Shown here piece by piece: positions 24,882 to 32,259 of a stretch of DNA of 64,000 bases. Location: contig CP107851.1 in the NCBI GenBank assembly GCA_036013505.1, forward strand, positions 5,234,001 through 5,298,000, in the 5' to 3' direction. The DNA comes from Streptomyces sp. NBC_00510. Its GTDB lineage: Bacteria > Actinomycetota > Actinomycetes > Streptomycetales > Streptomycetaceae. The first letter of the stretch is position 1. Each line of letters starts with the position of its first letter. A model generated the notes under the pieces. That model was not told where the DNA came from and searched no databases. It saw only the letters and a list, made by a program, of their open reading frames with translations. A program made the translations under genes and the position numbers.

Positions 24882-25715
24882 ATGGCAACACCCGCACTGA
24901 GCAGCGCGGATGAATCCGAGCCGACGGGGGGTGCGGCCGGCCTGCTTGCCGCGACGGAAGGCCTGCGGGCCAGGACCCGAACGCAGCTGAACGGCTCGTG
25001 GGTCCCCCTGCTCGGCTTCGGCCTCCTCGCGCTGGCGGCCGCTCCGTTCGCCCGGTACGCCTTCAACTTCGGGGCGCACGGGCGCTACATCGGGTCCTAT
25101 CCAGCCTTCGCCTACGCCGAGCTGACCGGCCTGTGCGTCGTCCATGAACCGGGAACCCCCTGCCTGCGGGGCGAGTTCGACGGCGCCGTCCTGCGCTTCG
25201 CGGCCTGGGGTGTCTGGTTCGCGCTCCTCCCCCTGGCATGGTTCGCCTTCGCCCGCTGGTACCGACTGCGCGGCGAGGCCCGGGGCATCGTTCCCCGCCG
25301 TGGCGTGTGGATCAAGGCCACTGCCGCCGCCACCGCGGCAGTCACAGGGACCCTGCTGGTGTTCCTGTTCTCCAGGAGCCAGCCGTGGGAGGCTCAACTG
25401 CTCGAGAACCGCTACGCCTCCCCGTGGTACCTGGTCGGAATCGGACTCCTCGCCCTCGGCCTGGCCGAACGCAGCTGGATCGCCGCAGCGGCCGGCACCG
25501 CCCACACCCTGCTGCTCACCAGCTACCTGGGAGCCTCCTGGGGCAGCGGGTGGCTCCCCTGGGAGCACCCCGCCCACCCCGGCTGGACCGACGGCCCGCA
25601 GGCCAAGGCTCTCCTGCTGGCCGCCGTCCTGCTCCTCGCCGGTCTGGCGGAGCGGGCGGTGGTCCGCCGCCGGGCCTCCTCGGGCGCTGCCGGTACGCGT
25701 ACCGTCGCCTCATGA
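24882..25715 (+). CDS. Membrane protein co-transcribed with winged-helix regulator
   Basis: A 277-residue protein from ATG 24882 (a longer frame from 24816 runs through the promoter region and is less likely). After a hydrophilic N-terminus come about six helices: SWVPLLGFGLLALAAAPFARY, LRFAAWGVWFALLPLAWFAFARW, AAATAAVTGTLLVFLFS, WYLVGIGLLALGLAE, AAAGTAHTLLLTSYLG and AKALLLAAVLLLAGLAE. No transporter motif is seen. It overlaps the regulator gene by ATGA. Such regulator/membrane-protein pairs are widespread in Streptomyces but I cannot assign a function. Confidence 0.8.
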   Translation: MATPALSSADESEPTGGAAGLLAATEGLRARTRTQLNGSWVPLLGFGLLALAAAPFARYAFNFGAHGRYIGSYPAFAYAELTGLCVVHEPGTPCLRGEFDGAVLRFAAWGVWFALLPLAWFAFARWYRLRGEARGIVPRRGVWIKATAAATAAVTGTLLVFLFSRSQPWEAQLLENRYASPWYLVGIGLLALGLAERSWIAAAAGTAHTLLLTSYLGASWGSGWLPWEHPAHPGWTDGPQAKALLLAAVLLLAGLAERAVVRRRASSGAAGTRTVAS

Positions 25716-26086
25716 GCGTCGAGGACTCGTCCGCCGCGCGTGACAACCACGAAGGACTGCATCCGACCCACGCGCTGGACGACACCGTCCACCAGCGCGT
25801 GCGGCTCGGCATCCTCACCGTCGCCCGCGAAGCCGACCGGGTCGAGTTCGGCTTCCTGAAGAAGCAACTTGCCGTCACCGACGGAAACCTCTCCCGGCAC
25901 CTGAAGGTGCTGGAGGACTCAGGCCTGATCACCCTGGAGAAGGGCTACGTCGGCAAGCGCCCCCGCACTTGGATCGCCCTCACCCGCGAAGGCACGCAGG
26001 CACTGGACGCCGAACTCCGAGCCCTGCGTGCACTCGTCCACCGCCTGGAAGCTCCCGGTCCCGCGAGCGGCCTGCCCGACACATGA
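25712..26086 (+). CDS. Winged-helix transcriptional regulator (MarR/ArsR-like)
   Basis: A 124-residue regulator with one winged helix: DTVHQRVRLGILTVA, VEFGFLKKQLAVTDGNLSRHLKVLEDSGLITLEKGYVGKRPRTWIALTREG. The pattern is that of the short 'HTH_27' group of MarR/ArsR-like proteins in which dimerisation is by flanking helices. There is no cysteine cluster for metal sensing. It overlaps the membrane-protein stop by four bases (ATGA), and the 17-bp palindrome upstream of the pair is its probable operator. Confidence 0.88.
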   Translation: MSVEDSSAARDNHEGLHPTHALDDTVHQRVRLGILTVAREADRVEFGFLKKQLAVTDGNLSRHLKVLEDSGLITLEKGYVGKRPRTWIALTREGTQALDAELRALRALVHRLEAPGPASGLPDT

Positions 26087-26698
26087 GCACCGCTTTAGGA
26101 GCGAGGTTGGGCGGTCTGCGGTGTGACCTGCAGATTCCCGGCCTTGGACTTAGTGGGCGGCGCCTCCCGCTCCGTACCGCGATTCCCCCTGGCTCCCCGC
26201 CCGTTCTGGCACGAGAGTGGCACGGGTTCCGCGCTGGCGGCTCTCTCGATGCGAACCAGGGGTACGACGGTCACTGAGGTCCGCCAGGCACGCCGGTGAG
26301 CTGCTGAAGCCTGATGACGGTTGGCTAGGGTCGTCGTGGAGCACCCCCGCACGGCCCGGAGACGGCCCAGAACCCTGGCATCGAGCGGGCCGTCTCGGCA
26401 GGGTGTCGGTGCTGCGTGAGAGTCTCGCGGGCATGAGCTACGACTTGGCTGTCTGGGAAGGCGAGAGACCGGCGGACGACAAGGCCGAGAGCGGCAGAGG
26501 CGTGCGGTCGGCGGAGTCTCAACGACCCGGCTAAAGCGCAGCTGCCCGGGGCCTGGAGCACCAGTTTGGAAGGCTGAGGCTCCGACTACCGCCTGAGCTG
26601 CGCGGGTCTCGACGTGGTCAGATGCCGGATTCTCCCCTTGATTCCCCGTGGCCCCCGCTCAGCTCCGTCACACGTGGCATAGCTGTGGCACGCCCCCT
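26087..26698. other. 600-bp stretch with only a gene fragment
   Basis: No intact gene is supported on either strand. It includes the start of one truncated gene (26433-26534, listed separately) and GC-rich sequence without clear terminators. Confidence 0.55.
26433..26534 (+). pseudogene. N-terminal fragment of a conserved Streptomyces hypothetical gene
   Basis: The Met at 26433 begins MSYDLAVWEGERPADD, which I recognise from memory as the start of a common Streptomyces hypothetical family of over 100 residues. Here the match ends after about 17 residues and the frame closes at 26534. The rest has been deleted, marking another break point in this accessory stretch. Confidence 0.5.
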
Positions 26699-26956
26699 CT
26701 ACTCGTACTGCGCACCGGCTCGAAGGGCGTTACCAATGAACTCCCAGTCCGGCCCCGGGGGCTCCTCGCCGCGCGACCGGTAGTAGCCCGCTGAGTCTTT
26801 GATCCAAGCAGCCATGGATTCGAGGAACCGTTCCAGTGTCGGGTTCTCCCAGTCGTCCCCGTTCGCCAGCAGATCCTCGCGCAGCAACTGAATGTGCCGG
26901 ATGAGGGATTCCCGGGAGGTGACTGGGGCGTGTGATCCATACGTGGGCTGAGGCAT
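26699..26956 (-). CDS. Small acidic protein, DUF7660-like
   Basis: An 85-residue acidic protein from ATG 26956 (MPQPTYGSHAPVTSRE). The conserved-looking core is LIRHIQLLREDLLANGDDW, ENPTLERFLESMAAWIKD and a Trp near the end, finishing GAQYE. The ExxTLExFLExMAAW pattern resembles the DUF7660 family as I remember it, in which many members sit near polymorphic toxins or in islands and may be immunity-like proteins. A longer frame from 27112 adds a Pro/Arg-rich extension through the hairpin at 27011-27110 and is unlikely. No toxin gene is adjacent. Confidence 0.6.
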   Translation of the reverse strand: MPQPTYGSHAPVTSRESLIRHIQLLREDLLANGDDWENPTLERFLESMAAWIKDSAGYYRSRGEEPPGPDWEFIGNALRAGAQYE

Positions 26957-27010
26957 GGCTGCACCGTATAGCGCGGTCGGTGTGGAGAGGCTTTGGGCTG
27001 GAACTGGCAT

Positions 27011-27110
27011 GGGGCGAGAGATCGGGGCCCGTACGCTGGCGGCGAATCGGGCTGGCTCCTTGCCTGCACGCAATAGCCCGATGTGGGCCCCGATCTTCGA
27101 GGCTCGCCCC
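27011..27110. repeat. 100-bp interrupted inverted repeat
   Basis: Three nested pairs of arms: GGGGCGAG/CTCGCCCC (27011-27018 with 27103-27110), GATCGGGGCCC/GGGCCCCGATC (27020-27030 with 27085-27095) and ATCGGGCT/AGCCCGAT (27046-27053 with 27075-27082). The symmetry covers about 100 bp with an unpaired centre, more than a terminator needs. It could be a MITE-like relic or a recombinase recognition region. Confidence 0.65.
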
Positions 27111-27135
27111 ATGACGGCCGCCTAAAGCATCGGAG

Positions 27136-27233
27136 CGCCGGCCGCCCCAGCCACCGCGGTTCTGACCTCATGCCCTCGGGCCTACCTATGTGGACGCGGG
27201 CCGCGCGCCCGGCGGAGCGTGAGCGACGCCGGG
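27136..27233 (+). repeat. Dispersed repeat, copy B (ends in 35-bp palindromic element)
   Basis: Resembles 19474-19561; the last 35 bases (27199-27233) are identical in copies A, B and C. The integrase remnant starts within five bases of its end. Confidence 0.85.
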
Positions 27234-27237
27234 AGCC

Positions 27238-27657
27238 TTGATCGTGCTGCCGGAGTTTATGCACAGGGATGTGCATCGCCATGTGAAGTGGTTCGCGGAG
27301 AAGGACCCGAACGGGCTGCTGTTCGTTGGAGAAAAGGGTGCCCTGTTCCGGCGTTCGTCCTTCGGGCGGAAATGGCGGAAAGCCCGCGCCAAGGTCGGCT
27401 TGCCTGAGAACTTCCGCTTCTACGATCTACGCCACACCGGCCACACGCTGGCGACGCAGTCGGGTGCCACGCTCAAAGACGCCATGGTCCGAGCCGGCCA
27501 GTCCTCCGAGCGCGCTGCGCTGATCTACCAGCACTCGACGCTGGAGCGGCAAAAGGAGATCGCCGCCGCGCTCGACGCCCGTGTGCGGGCTGACCGTAAA
27601 TCGATCGACGGGCACGCTGACGGATCATCGGGCACGCAACGGGCACGGGAGGGATAA
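27238..27657 (+). pseudogene. 5'-truncated tyrosine integrase (copy B) beside tRNA-Gly
   Basis: About 139 residues of the C-terminal half of a phage/ICE-type tyrosine recombinase: LIVLPEFMHRDVHRHVKWF, GLLFVGEKGALFRRSSFGRKW, the catalytic block FYDLRHTGHTLA (Arg and His), VRAGQSSERAALIYQHST with the nucleophile Tyr, and a natural stop. The N-terminal domain and the first catalytic Arg are missing; homology begins right at the 35-bp palindromic repeat. The gene points at the 3' end of tRNA-Gly, the usual integration geometry, so it once belonged to an element inserted at that tRNA. Confidence 0.88.
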
Positions 27658-27674
27658 AGAGGGCTGGACAACAA

Positions 27675-27706
27675 AGAAGCCCCGGGCTGTTCGCCTGGGG
27701 CTTTCT
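27675..27706 (+). terminator. Hairpin after the integrase remnant
   Basis: AAGCCCCGGGC and GCCTGGGGCTT form an 11-bp stem with one mismatch and a 5-base loop, ending in CTTTCT, between the integrase stop and the tRNA. Confidence 0.75.
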
Positions 27707-27708
27707 GC

Positions 27709-27782
27709 TGGAGCGGGTGACGGGAATCGAACCCGCGCTCTGAGCTTGGGAAGCTCATGTTCTACCATTAAACTACACCCGC
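27709..27782 (-). tRNA. tRNA-Gly (anticodon CCC)
   Basis: On the minus strand the acceptor arms GCGGGTG and CACCCGC pair perfectly. The anticodon stem TGAGC/GCTCA encloses TTCCCAA, giving anticodon CCC for GGG codons. The T arm has GCGGG-TTCGATT-CCCGT, and the CCA end is encoded (27709-27711). Its 3' end faces the integrase remnant, so it is the probable attachment site. I could not find a second copy of the tRNA 3' end elsewhere in the window. Confidence 0.96.
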
Positions 27783-28015
27783 GTAAGACACCTGTTGAGG
27801 CATCTGACCTCGCACACTGTACCCCATGCCCGGCCCCGGACGCATACCTCCGGGGCCTTCGTGTTGCCCCCGGAATGGCGTGCGCGGGGAGGTGCGGGGG
27901 GCGTACGGTGAGGGGGACCCGAGGTGCCCAAGTGGGCGGAGTGCCGCGTGAGGCGGGGGTGGGTTCATCCCCTAATGTGGCTTTCGTCGTTGAGGTACCG
28001 GGGAGAAGGGGAGCG

Positions 28016-28183
28016 ATGGATCGCACCGTCGTTCGTTGTGCCGAAGGGCACGTTTTCAGCACCGCCACGTTCCCGATGCAGAACCTGGGCGCCGGAAGGC
28101 TCGGCCCCGGGCGCTTGATCAGGTGTCCGCGGTGCGCGCGGCTGAGGAGCGCCGTCCCCGTGGCGGCTGACAGCGGCAAGTAG
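28016..28183 (+). CDS. Small zinc-ribbon-like protein, 55 aa
   Basis: A 55-residue protein starting MDRTVVRCAEGHVFST, with a GGAG ribosome site upstream. It has a CxxGH motif near the N-terminus and CPRC at about 38-41, giving a likely four-ligand (Cys/His) zinc knuckle. The residues between are basic and Gly-rich. Such short zinc-ribbon proteins are conserved next to dcd in Streptomyces as far as I recall. Function unknown. Confidence 0.7.
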   Translation: MDRTVVRCAEGHVFSTATFPMQNLGAGRLGPGRLIRCPRCARLRSAVPVAADSGK

Positions 28184-28283
28184 CCGCGGAGGTCCGGGAC
28201 CGCGCAGGTCGGACGTGACGCGGGGCTCCGGGCCGGGTCGGCTCGATTCGGCCCGGAGCCCGGTCCCCGCGTAACCTGCTTGC

Positions 28284-28859
28284 GTGCTTCTCTCTGACAA
28301 GGACATCCGGACCGAGATCGACAACGGGCGGGTCGGGATCGACCCGTACGAGCCGTCGATGGTGCAGCCGTCGAGCATCGACGTCCGGCTGGACCGCTTC
28401 TTCCGGGTGTTCGAGAACCACCGGTACCCGCACATCGACCCGGCCGTCGAGCAGCCGGACCTGACGCGGCTGGTGGAGCCGGAGGGGGACGACGCGTTCA
28501 TCCTCCACCCCGGGGAGTTCGTGCTGGCCTCGACGTACGAGGTGATCTCCCTGCCGGACGACATCGCCTCGCGCCTGGAGGGCAAGTCGAGCCTCGGCCG
28601 GCTGGGGCTCCTGACGCACTCGACGGCGGGCTTCATCGACCCCGGTTTCTCGGGGCACGTGACGCTGGAGCTGTCGAACGTCGCCACGCTGCCGATCAAG
28701 CTCTGGCCGGGCATGAAGATCGGGCAGCTGTGCCTCTTCCGCCTGACCTCGTCGGCGGAGTTCCCGTACGGCTCGGACAAGTACGGCTCGCGGTACCAGG
28801 GGCAGCGGGGGCCGACGCCGTCGCGCTCCTACCTCAACTTCCACCGGACGCAGGTCTGA
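28284..28859 (+). CDS. dcd: dCTP deaminase
   Basis: A 191-residue protein that converts dCTP to dUTP (mono- or bifunctional) in pyrimidine deoxynucleotide synthesis. It starts at GTG (LLSDKDIRTEI). Family motifs are clear: QPSSIDVRLDRFFRVF, the nucleotide-binding block RLEGKSSLGRLGL, the catalytic loop HSTAGFIDPGFSG followed by the Glu in VTLELSN, and the C-terminal SRYQGQRGPTPSRSY. Length is standard. The phosphoribosyltransferase gene starts five bases after its stop, so the two form a nucleotide-metabolism operon. Confidence 0.97.
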   Translation: MLLSDKDIRTEIDNGRVGIDPYEPSMVQPSSIDVRLDRFFRVFENHRYPHIDPAVEQPDLTRLVEPEGDDAFILHPGEFVLASTYEVISLPDDIASRLEGKSSLGRLGLLTHSTAGFIDPGFSGHVTLELSNVATLPIKLWPGMKIGQLCLFRLTSSAEFPYGSDKYGSRYQGQRGPTPSRSYLNFHRTQV

Positions 28860-28863
28860 GCGC

Positions 28864-29376
28864 ATGAGCGGGCCGGCGCGGGAGAACCTGACGTACGAGG
28901 CCTTCGGGCAGGCGGTGCGGGACCTGGCGCAGACGATCGCCGACGACGGCTTCGAGCCGGACCTCGTGCTGTCGATCGCCCGCGGCGGGGTGTTCGTGGC
29001 GGGCGGGCTCGCGTACGCGCTCGACTGCAAGAACATCCACCTGGTGAACGTCGAGTTCTACACCGGGGTCGGGACGACGCTGGAGATGCCGGTGATGCTG
29101 GCCCCGGTGCCGAACGCGATCGACTTCTCCGACAAGAAGGTGCTGATCGCGGACGACGTCGCCGACACGGGAAAGACGCTCAAACTCGTCCGGGACTTCT
29201 GCGCCGACCACGTCGCCGAGGTGCGCAGCGCGGTGATCTACGAGAAGTCGCAGTCGCTCGTGAAGTGCGACTACGTCTGGAAGCGCACCGACGACTGGAT
29301 CAACTTCCCCTGGAGCGTCCTGCCTCCGGTGCGCGGGGCGGGGGAGCCGATCACCCCGTCGAGGGACGCGCTCTGA
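28864..29376 (+). CDS. Purine-type phosphoribosyltransferase
   Basis: A 170-residue type I phosphoribosyltransferase. The PRPP-binding signature is VLIADDVADTGKTLKLV; the N-terminal DLVLSIARGGVFVAGGLAY supplies the pyrophosphate loop. The hood and C-terminal part (VWKRTDDWINFPWS) resemble the xanthine/hypoxanthine group found in actinobacteria. It should join a purine base to PRPP in the cytoplasm. It directly follows dcd (4-base gap) and ends before a bidirectional terminator. Base specificity cannot be set by eye. Confidence 0.88.
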   Translation: MSGPARENLTYEAFGQAVRDLAQTIADDGFEPDLVLSIARGGVFVAGGLAYALDCKNIHLVNVEFYTGVGTTLEMPVMLAPVPNAIDFSDKKVLIADDVADTGKTLKLVRDFCADHVAEVRSAVIYEKSQSLVKCDYVWKRTDDWINFPWSVLPPVRGAGEPITPSRDAL

Positions 29377-29438
29377 TCCACGGCCGTGCCACGGCCGGAG
29401 TTCACGGCACACGACTGAGGCAGTCGGCACGACATGCG

Positions 29439-29471
29439 TAAGGGGCGCCACTCCAGGAGTGGCGCCCCTTA
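29439..29471. terminator. Bidirectional hairpin terminator
   Basis: Sixteen-base perfect arms (29439-29454 and 29456-29471) sharing TAAGGGGCGCCACTCC; the real loop takes the innermost bases. It separates two convergent genes. Confidence 0.92.
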
Positions 29472-29506
29472 CCCGTGGTTCCGCGTGCCGGGGCGGCGGG
29501 CGGGCC

Positions 29507-30367
29507 TCAGATCACCGGGAGCTTGAAGAGCACCAGCAGCGCGATCAGCTGGATCGACGCCGCGCCCAGGGCCTTGGGCCACGGGAGGTCGTGGGACTTG
29601 GAGACCATGGAGGTCAGCAGGGCGGCGCAGCCGATCCAGGTGGCCCAGCCGAGGAACTGGACGAAGCTGTTGGCGCTGCCCAGGAAGACGGCGAAGACCA
29701 GTCGCGGGGCGTCGGTCAGCGAGGTGACGAGCATCGCCAGACCGATGGTGGGCGCCCAGGCGCCGTCGCCGCCGAGCTGGCGGGCGAGGGCGTTGGTGAC
29801 GGCGCCGAGCATCAGGCCGCTCAGGATGACGGCGATGGCCGTGCACACCACCCAGGGGACGCTGTTGGAGAGGGTGGCGTCGAGCACGTCCTCGCGGGCG
29901 CTGTCGAAGCCGAAGACGGCGAGCAGCCCGTAGAGGAAGGTGACGATCAGGGCGGGGCCCCACACCTGGTAGTCGCGCATCTGCCAGAAGGTGGCGGACG
30001 GGCGCATGACGATCCCGCTCAGCAGCTGCTTCCAGCCGAGCCGGGGGCCGGCCGGGGGCGCCATGGTGTGGCCCGCGCGGTAGGTGGACACCTGGTCCGG
30101 GTGCTGCGGGGACTGCGCTTCGTAGGGGTCGTAGGTGTCGGGCGCGTCGCCGATGGAGAAGGCGCGGGTGTGCCCGGGGTTGTTGTCGTACGAGGGCGCC
30201 GGCGCCGCGGAGCCGAAGTACTCGGGCTCACCGTCGGCGGCCGGCGTGAAGCCGTGGTGGGGCTGCTGCCCGCCCGGCGAGGTGTTCTGCTGCGGGTAGC
30301 CGCCGTACTGCTGATGCGGGTGCTGCACGTCCCCGTCCCGTCCGCGTCCGTTCCTGAATCCAGCCAC
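29507..30367 (-). CDS. Yip1-family membrane protein
   Basis: A 286-residue protein starting at GTG 30367. The first 105 residues are soluble, Gln/Pro/Gly/Tyr-rich (HPHQQYGGYPQQN). The rest carries about five helices (ALIVTFLYGLLAVFGF, VPWVVCTAIAVILSGLMLGAV, TIGLAMLVTSLTDAPRLVFAVFLG, FLGWATWIGCAALL, ASIQLIALLVLFKL) in the Yip1 domain pattern, with GWKQLLSGIVMRPSATFWQM just before helix 1. Actinobacterial members are unstudied. It is monocistronic, convergent to the phosphoribosyltransferase. Confidence 0.85.
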   Translation of the reverse strand: MAGFRNGRGRDGDVQHPHQQYGGYPQQNTSPGGQQPHHGFTPAADGEPEYFGSAAPAPSYDNNPGHTRAFSIGDAPDTYDPYEAQSPQHPDQVSTYRAGHTMAPPAGPRLGWKQLLSGIVMRPSATFWQMRDYQVWGPALIVTFLYGLLAVFGFDSAREDVLDATLSNSVPWVVCTAIAVILSGLMLGAVTNALARQLGGDGAWAPTIGLAMLVTSLTDAPRLVFAVFLGSANSFVQFLGWATWIGCAALLTSMVSKSHDLPWPKALGAASIQLIALLVLFKLPVI

Positions 30368-30444
30368 GCTTCGAAACGTACCCGGTCGCGGGGACGCAGG
30401 GCGGTGCCCCCCGCCCCCGGAGGGGCATTGCTGCCAAGCTGTGA

Positions 30445-30560
30445 CAGAGCCGTTCCCGCCGTTCTCGCTGTGGGTGGCGGCGGGTCAGGTCGGCCTCGCC
30501 GTCGCCGTTGACGTCGTGACCGGGCCGGGGTCGACGACGCCGGCCCGGTCCGCGCGTGAC
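30445..30560 (-). pseudogene. Tail fragment of another FG-GAP gene
   Basis: Downstream of the intact FG-GAP gene, the minus strand reads HDVNGDGEADLTRR, a calcium-loop FG-GAP motif, followed by unrelated residues. No complete repeat surrounds it. It may be a leftover from unequal recombination between FG-GAP genes. Short and therefore weakly supported. Confidence 0.35.
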
Positions 30561-30589
30561 GTGTGGGACGCCCGCGCCGCGCACCGTCT

Positions 30590-32089
30590 TCAGGAGCAGA
30601 GCGTCGCCCCGAAGGCCAGGCCGCCGGTCGGCCGGGGCAGCCCGAGACCGGCCGCGGTGAAGGTGGCCGAACCGGTGGCGGTGATGCCGGAGGCGGTGCC
30701 GCGGAAGGTCCACACGCGGCCGCTGCCCGCGTCCTCGCCGGGGGCGGCGACGGAGAGGTCGGCGCGGCCGTCGCGGTTCAGGTCGCGCAGCAGGAGCCCG
30801 CATCCGGAGGTGCCGCCGAAGCCGTCGCCGCGCTCGTTGCCCCCGGGCACACCCGCCGAGTCCTGGTGGAGGGTCCGGGCCCCGGTGGCGGTCAGGCCGG
30901 AGGGGGAGCCGGGCAGGACGGTCACGCTGCCCGCGTCGGCCACCGTGCCGACGTCCTCGCCGGGCACGCCGACCGCGAGGTCCGCGCGGCCGTCGCCGGT
31001 GAGGTCCGCCGCCGTCAGGGCCGCCCCGAAGCGGTCGCCGGCCTCGTCACCGCCGGGTACGCCCGCGGTGCCCTGGGCGAGGTCCACCGGGGGCCGCGTG
31101 GCGGCCGGGCCCTGGGCGCTGCCGTACAGGACGCGGACGATGCCGCCGGTACGGGTGGGCAGCGGGTGCTCCGGCACCCACGGCTCCTCGGTGTCGTGGA
31201 TGCCGAAGCCCGCGCCGCCGACGGCGACGTCCGCGCGGCCGTCCCCGTCGAAGTCGCCGACCGCCAGGGCCTCGCCCGTGGTCTCGCCGTACCAGGACGG
31301 CGCCCGGACGAGGCCGGCCGCGGTGCCGCGCAGATAGGCGGTGCCGCCGCCGTCGAGGCCGTTGTACGCCACGGCCGCGTCCGTCCTGCCGTCGCCGTCG
31401 ATGTCGCCGACCGCGAGGCGGATGCGCCCGACGAAGTGCGGGATGCCGTCGTCGGTGACGGTGGTGAGGGCGGCCGGTGCCCGGCCGGGGGCGAACGGGC
31501 CGAGGGCCACGGAGAGGCCGCCGCTCTCGTCGCCCCTGTTGCCGGTGACGATGTCGAGCCGCCCGTCGCCGTTGACGTCCGCCGCGGCGAGGCCGGCGAA
31601 GCCCGTGCCCTTGTAGGCGCCCGACCCGGGCAGGGACGTGCCGCGCGTGAAGCCGGAGGAGCCGCCCCACAGGATGGTGATGCGGCCGGTGTCCTCCAGG
31701 GCGGACGCGTTCTCGCCCGGCGCGACGACGATCAGGTCCGCGTAGCCGTTCCTGTCGAGGTCGCCGCTGGCCAGGCGGGCCCCGAAGCGGTCGCCGGTCT
31801 CGGAGGAGCCGGGGACGCCCGCGGTGGACTGGCTGACGGTGTAGCGGGCGGACGTGCGGGCGCCGCCGGACGACCCGGGGACGACGGCGACGTACCCGGC
31901 GGCCGCCCTGCCGCCCGCGGTCCCTCCCGGCACGCCGATCGCCAGGTCCAGGTAGCCGTCGCCGTTGAAGTCGTACGGCTCGGCGGGCGCGGCGGCCACG
32001 GCCGTCTGGGAGGGCAGGGTGAGGCAGGCCGCCGTCGCGGTGAGGGCGAGGGCGAGGGCGAGGACGCGAACGCGCACGGCGGCTCCCAT
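30590..32089 (-). CDS. Secreted FG-GAP (integrin-alpha-like) repeat protein
   Basis: A 499-residue exported protein with a signal peptide (MGAAVRVRVLALALALTATA...AVAAAP) and seven FG-GAP repeats of about 60 residues predicted to form a propeller. Calcium loops include DFNGDGYLDLA, DLDRNGYADLI, DVNGDGRLDIV, DIDGDGRTDAA, DFDGDGRADVA, DLTGDGRADLA and DLNRDGRADLS, with AGVPGxxxxGDRFG between them. It ends GLAFGATLCS, with Cys at both mature ends possibly disulfide-linked. It should be an extracellular binding protein. It is the only intact FG-GAP gene of this type in the window; the remnant ending at 10452 is a relative. Confidence 0.92.
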   Translation of the reverse strand: MGAAVRVRVLALALALTATAACLTLPSQTAVAAAPAEPYDFNGDGYLDLAIGVPGGTAGGRAAAGYVAVVPGSSGGARTSARYTVSQSTAGVPGSSETGDRFGARLASGDLDRNGYADLIVVAPGENASALEDTGRITILWGGSSGFTRGTSLPGSGAYKGTGFAGLAAADVNGDGRLDIVTGNRGDESGGLSVALGPFAPGRAPAALTTVTDDGIPHFVGRIRLAVGDIDGDGRTDAAVAYNGLDGGGTAYLRGTAAGLVRAPSWYGETTGEALAVGDFDGDGRADVAVGGAGFGIHDTEEPWVPEHPLPTRTGGIVRVLYGSAQGPAATRPPVDLAQGTAGVPGGDEAGDRFGAALTAADLTGDGRADLAVGVPGEDVGTVADAGSVTVLPGSPSGLTATGARTLHQDSAGVPGGNERGDGFGGTSGCGLLLRDLNRDGRADLSVAAPGEDAGSGRVWTFRGTASGITATGSATFTAAGLGLPRPTGGLAFGATLCS

Positions 32090-32259
32090 CGGTGAGGAAC
32101 AGGTGACTGTGTGACGGGCCGGGTGGACGGAAGGTTGTGTCCGGGTGCACTCCGGGCGAACATCCGCGCGGGGGATGCCGGCGGGCCGGTCGCGCGGTTG
32201 GGCGTGCGGGCCGGTGAAGCCCTACCGTTCGGGGCGGAACGGATCCGAAGGGACGGGAA

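Noticed and set aside
26956..27112. N-terminal extension of the DUF7660-like protein to 27112
   Set aside because: The added residues are Pro/Arg-rich, come from the inverted-repeat region and have no ribosome site; the shorter start gives a typical small acidic protein.
27709..27782. Search for a matching tRNA 3'-end duplicate (far attachment site) elsewhere in the window
   Set aside because: I scanned by eye for the TTCGATTCCCGTCACCCGC block on both strands and saw no other copy, so no element boundary pair is claimed for the tRNA-linked integrase.
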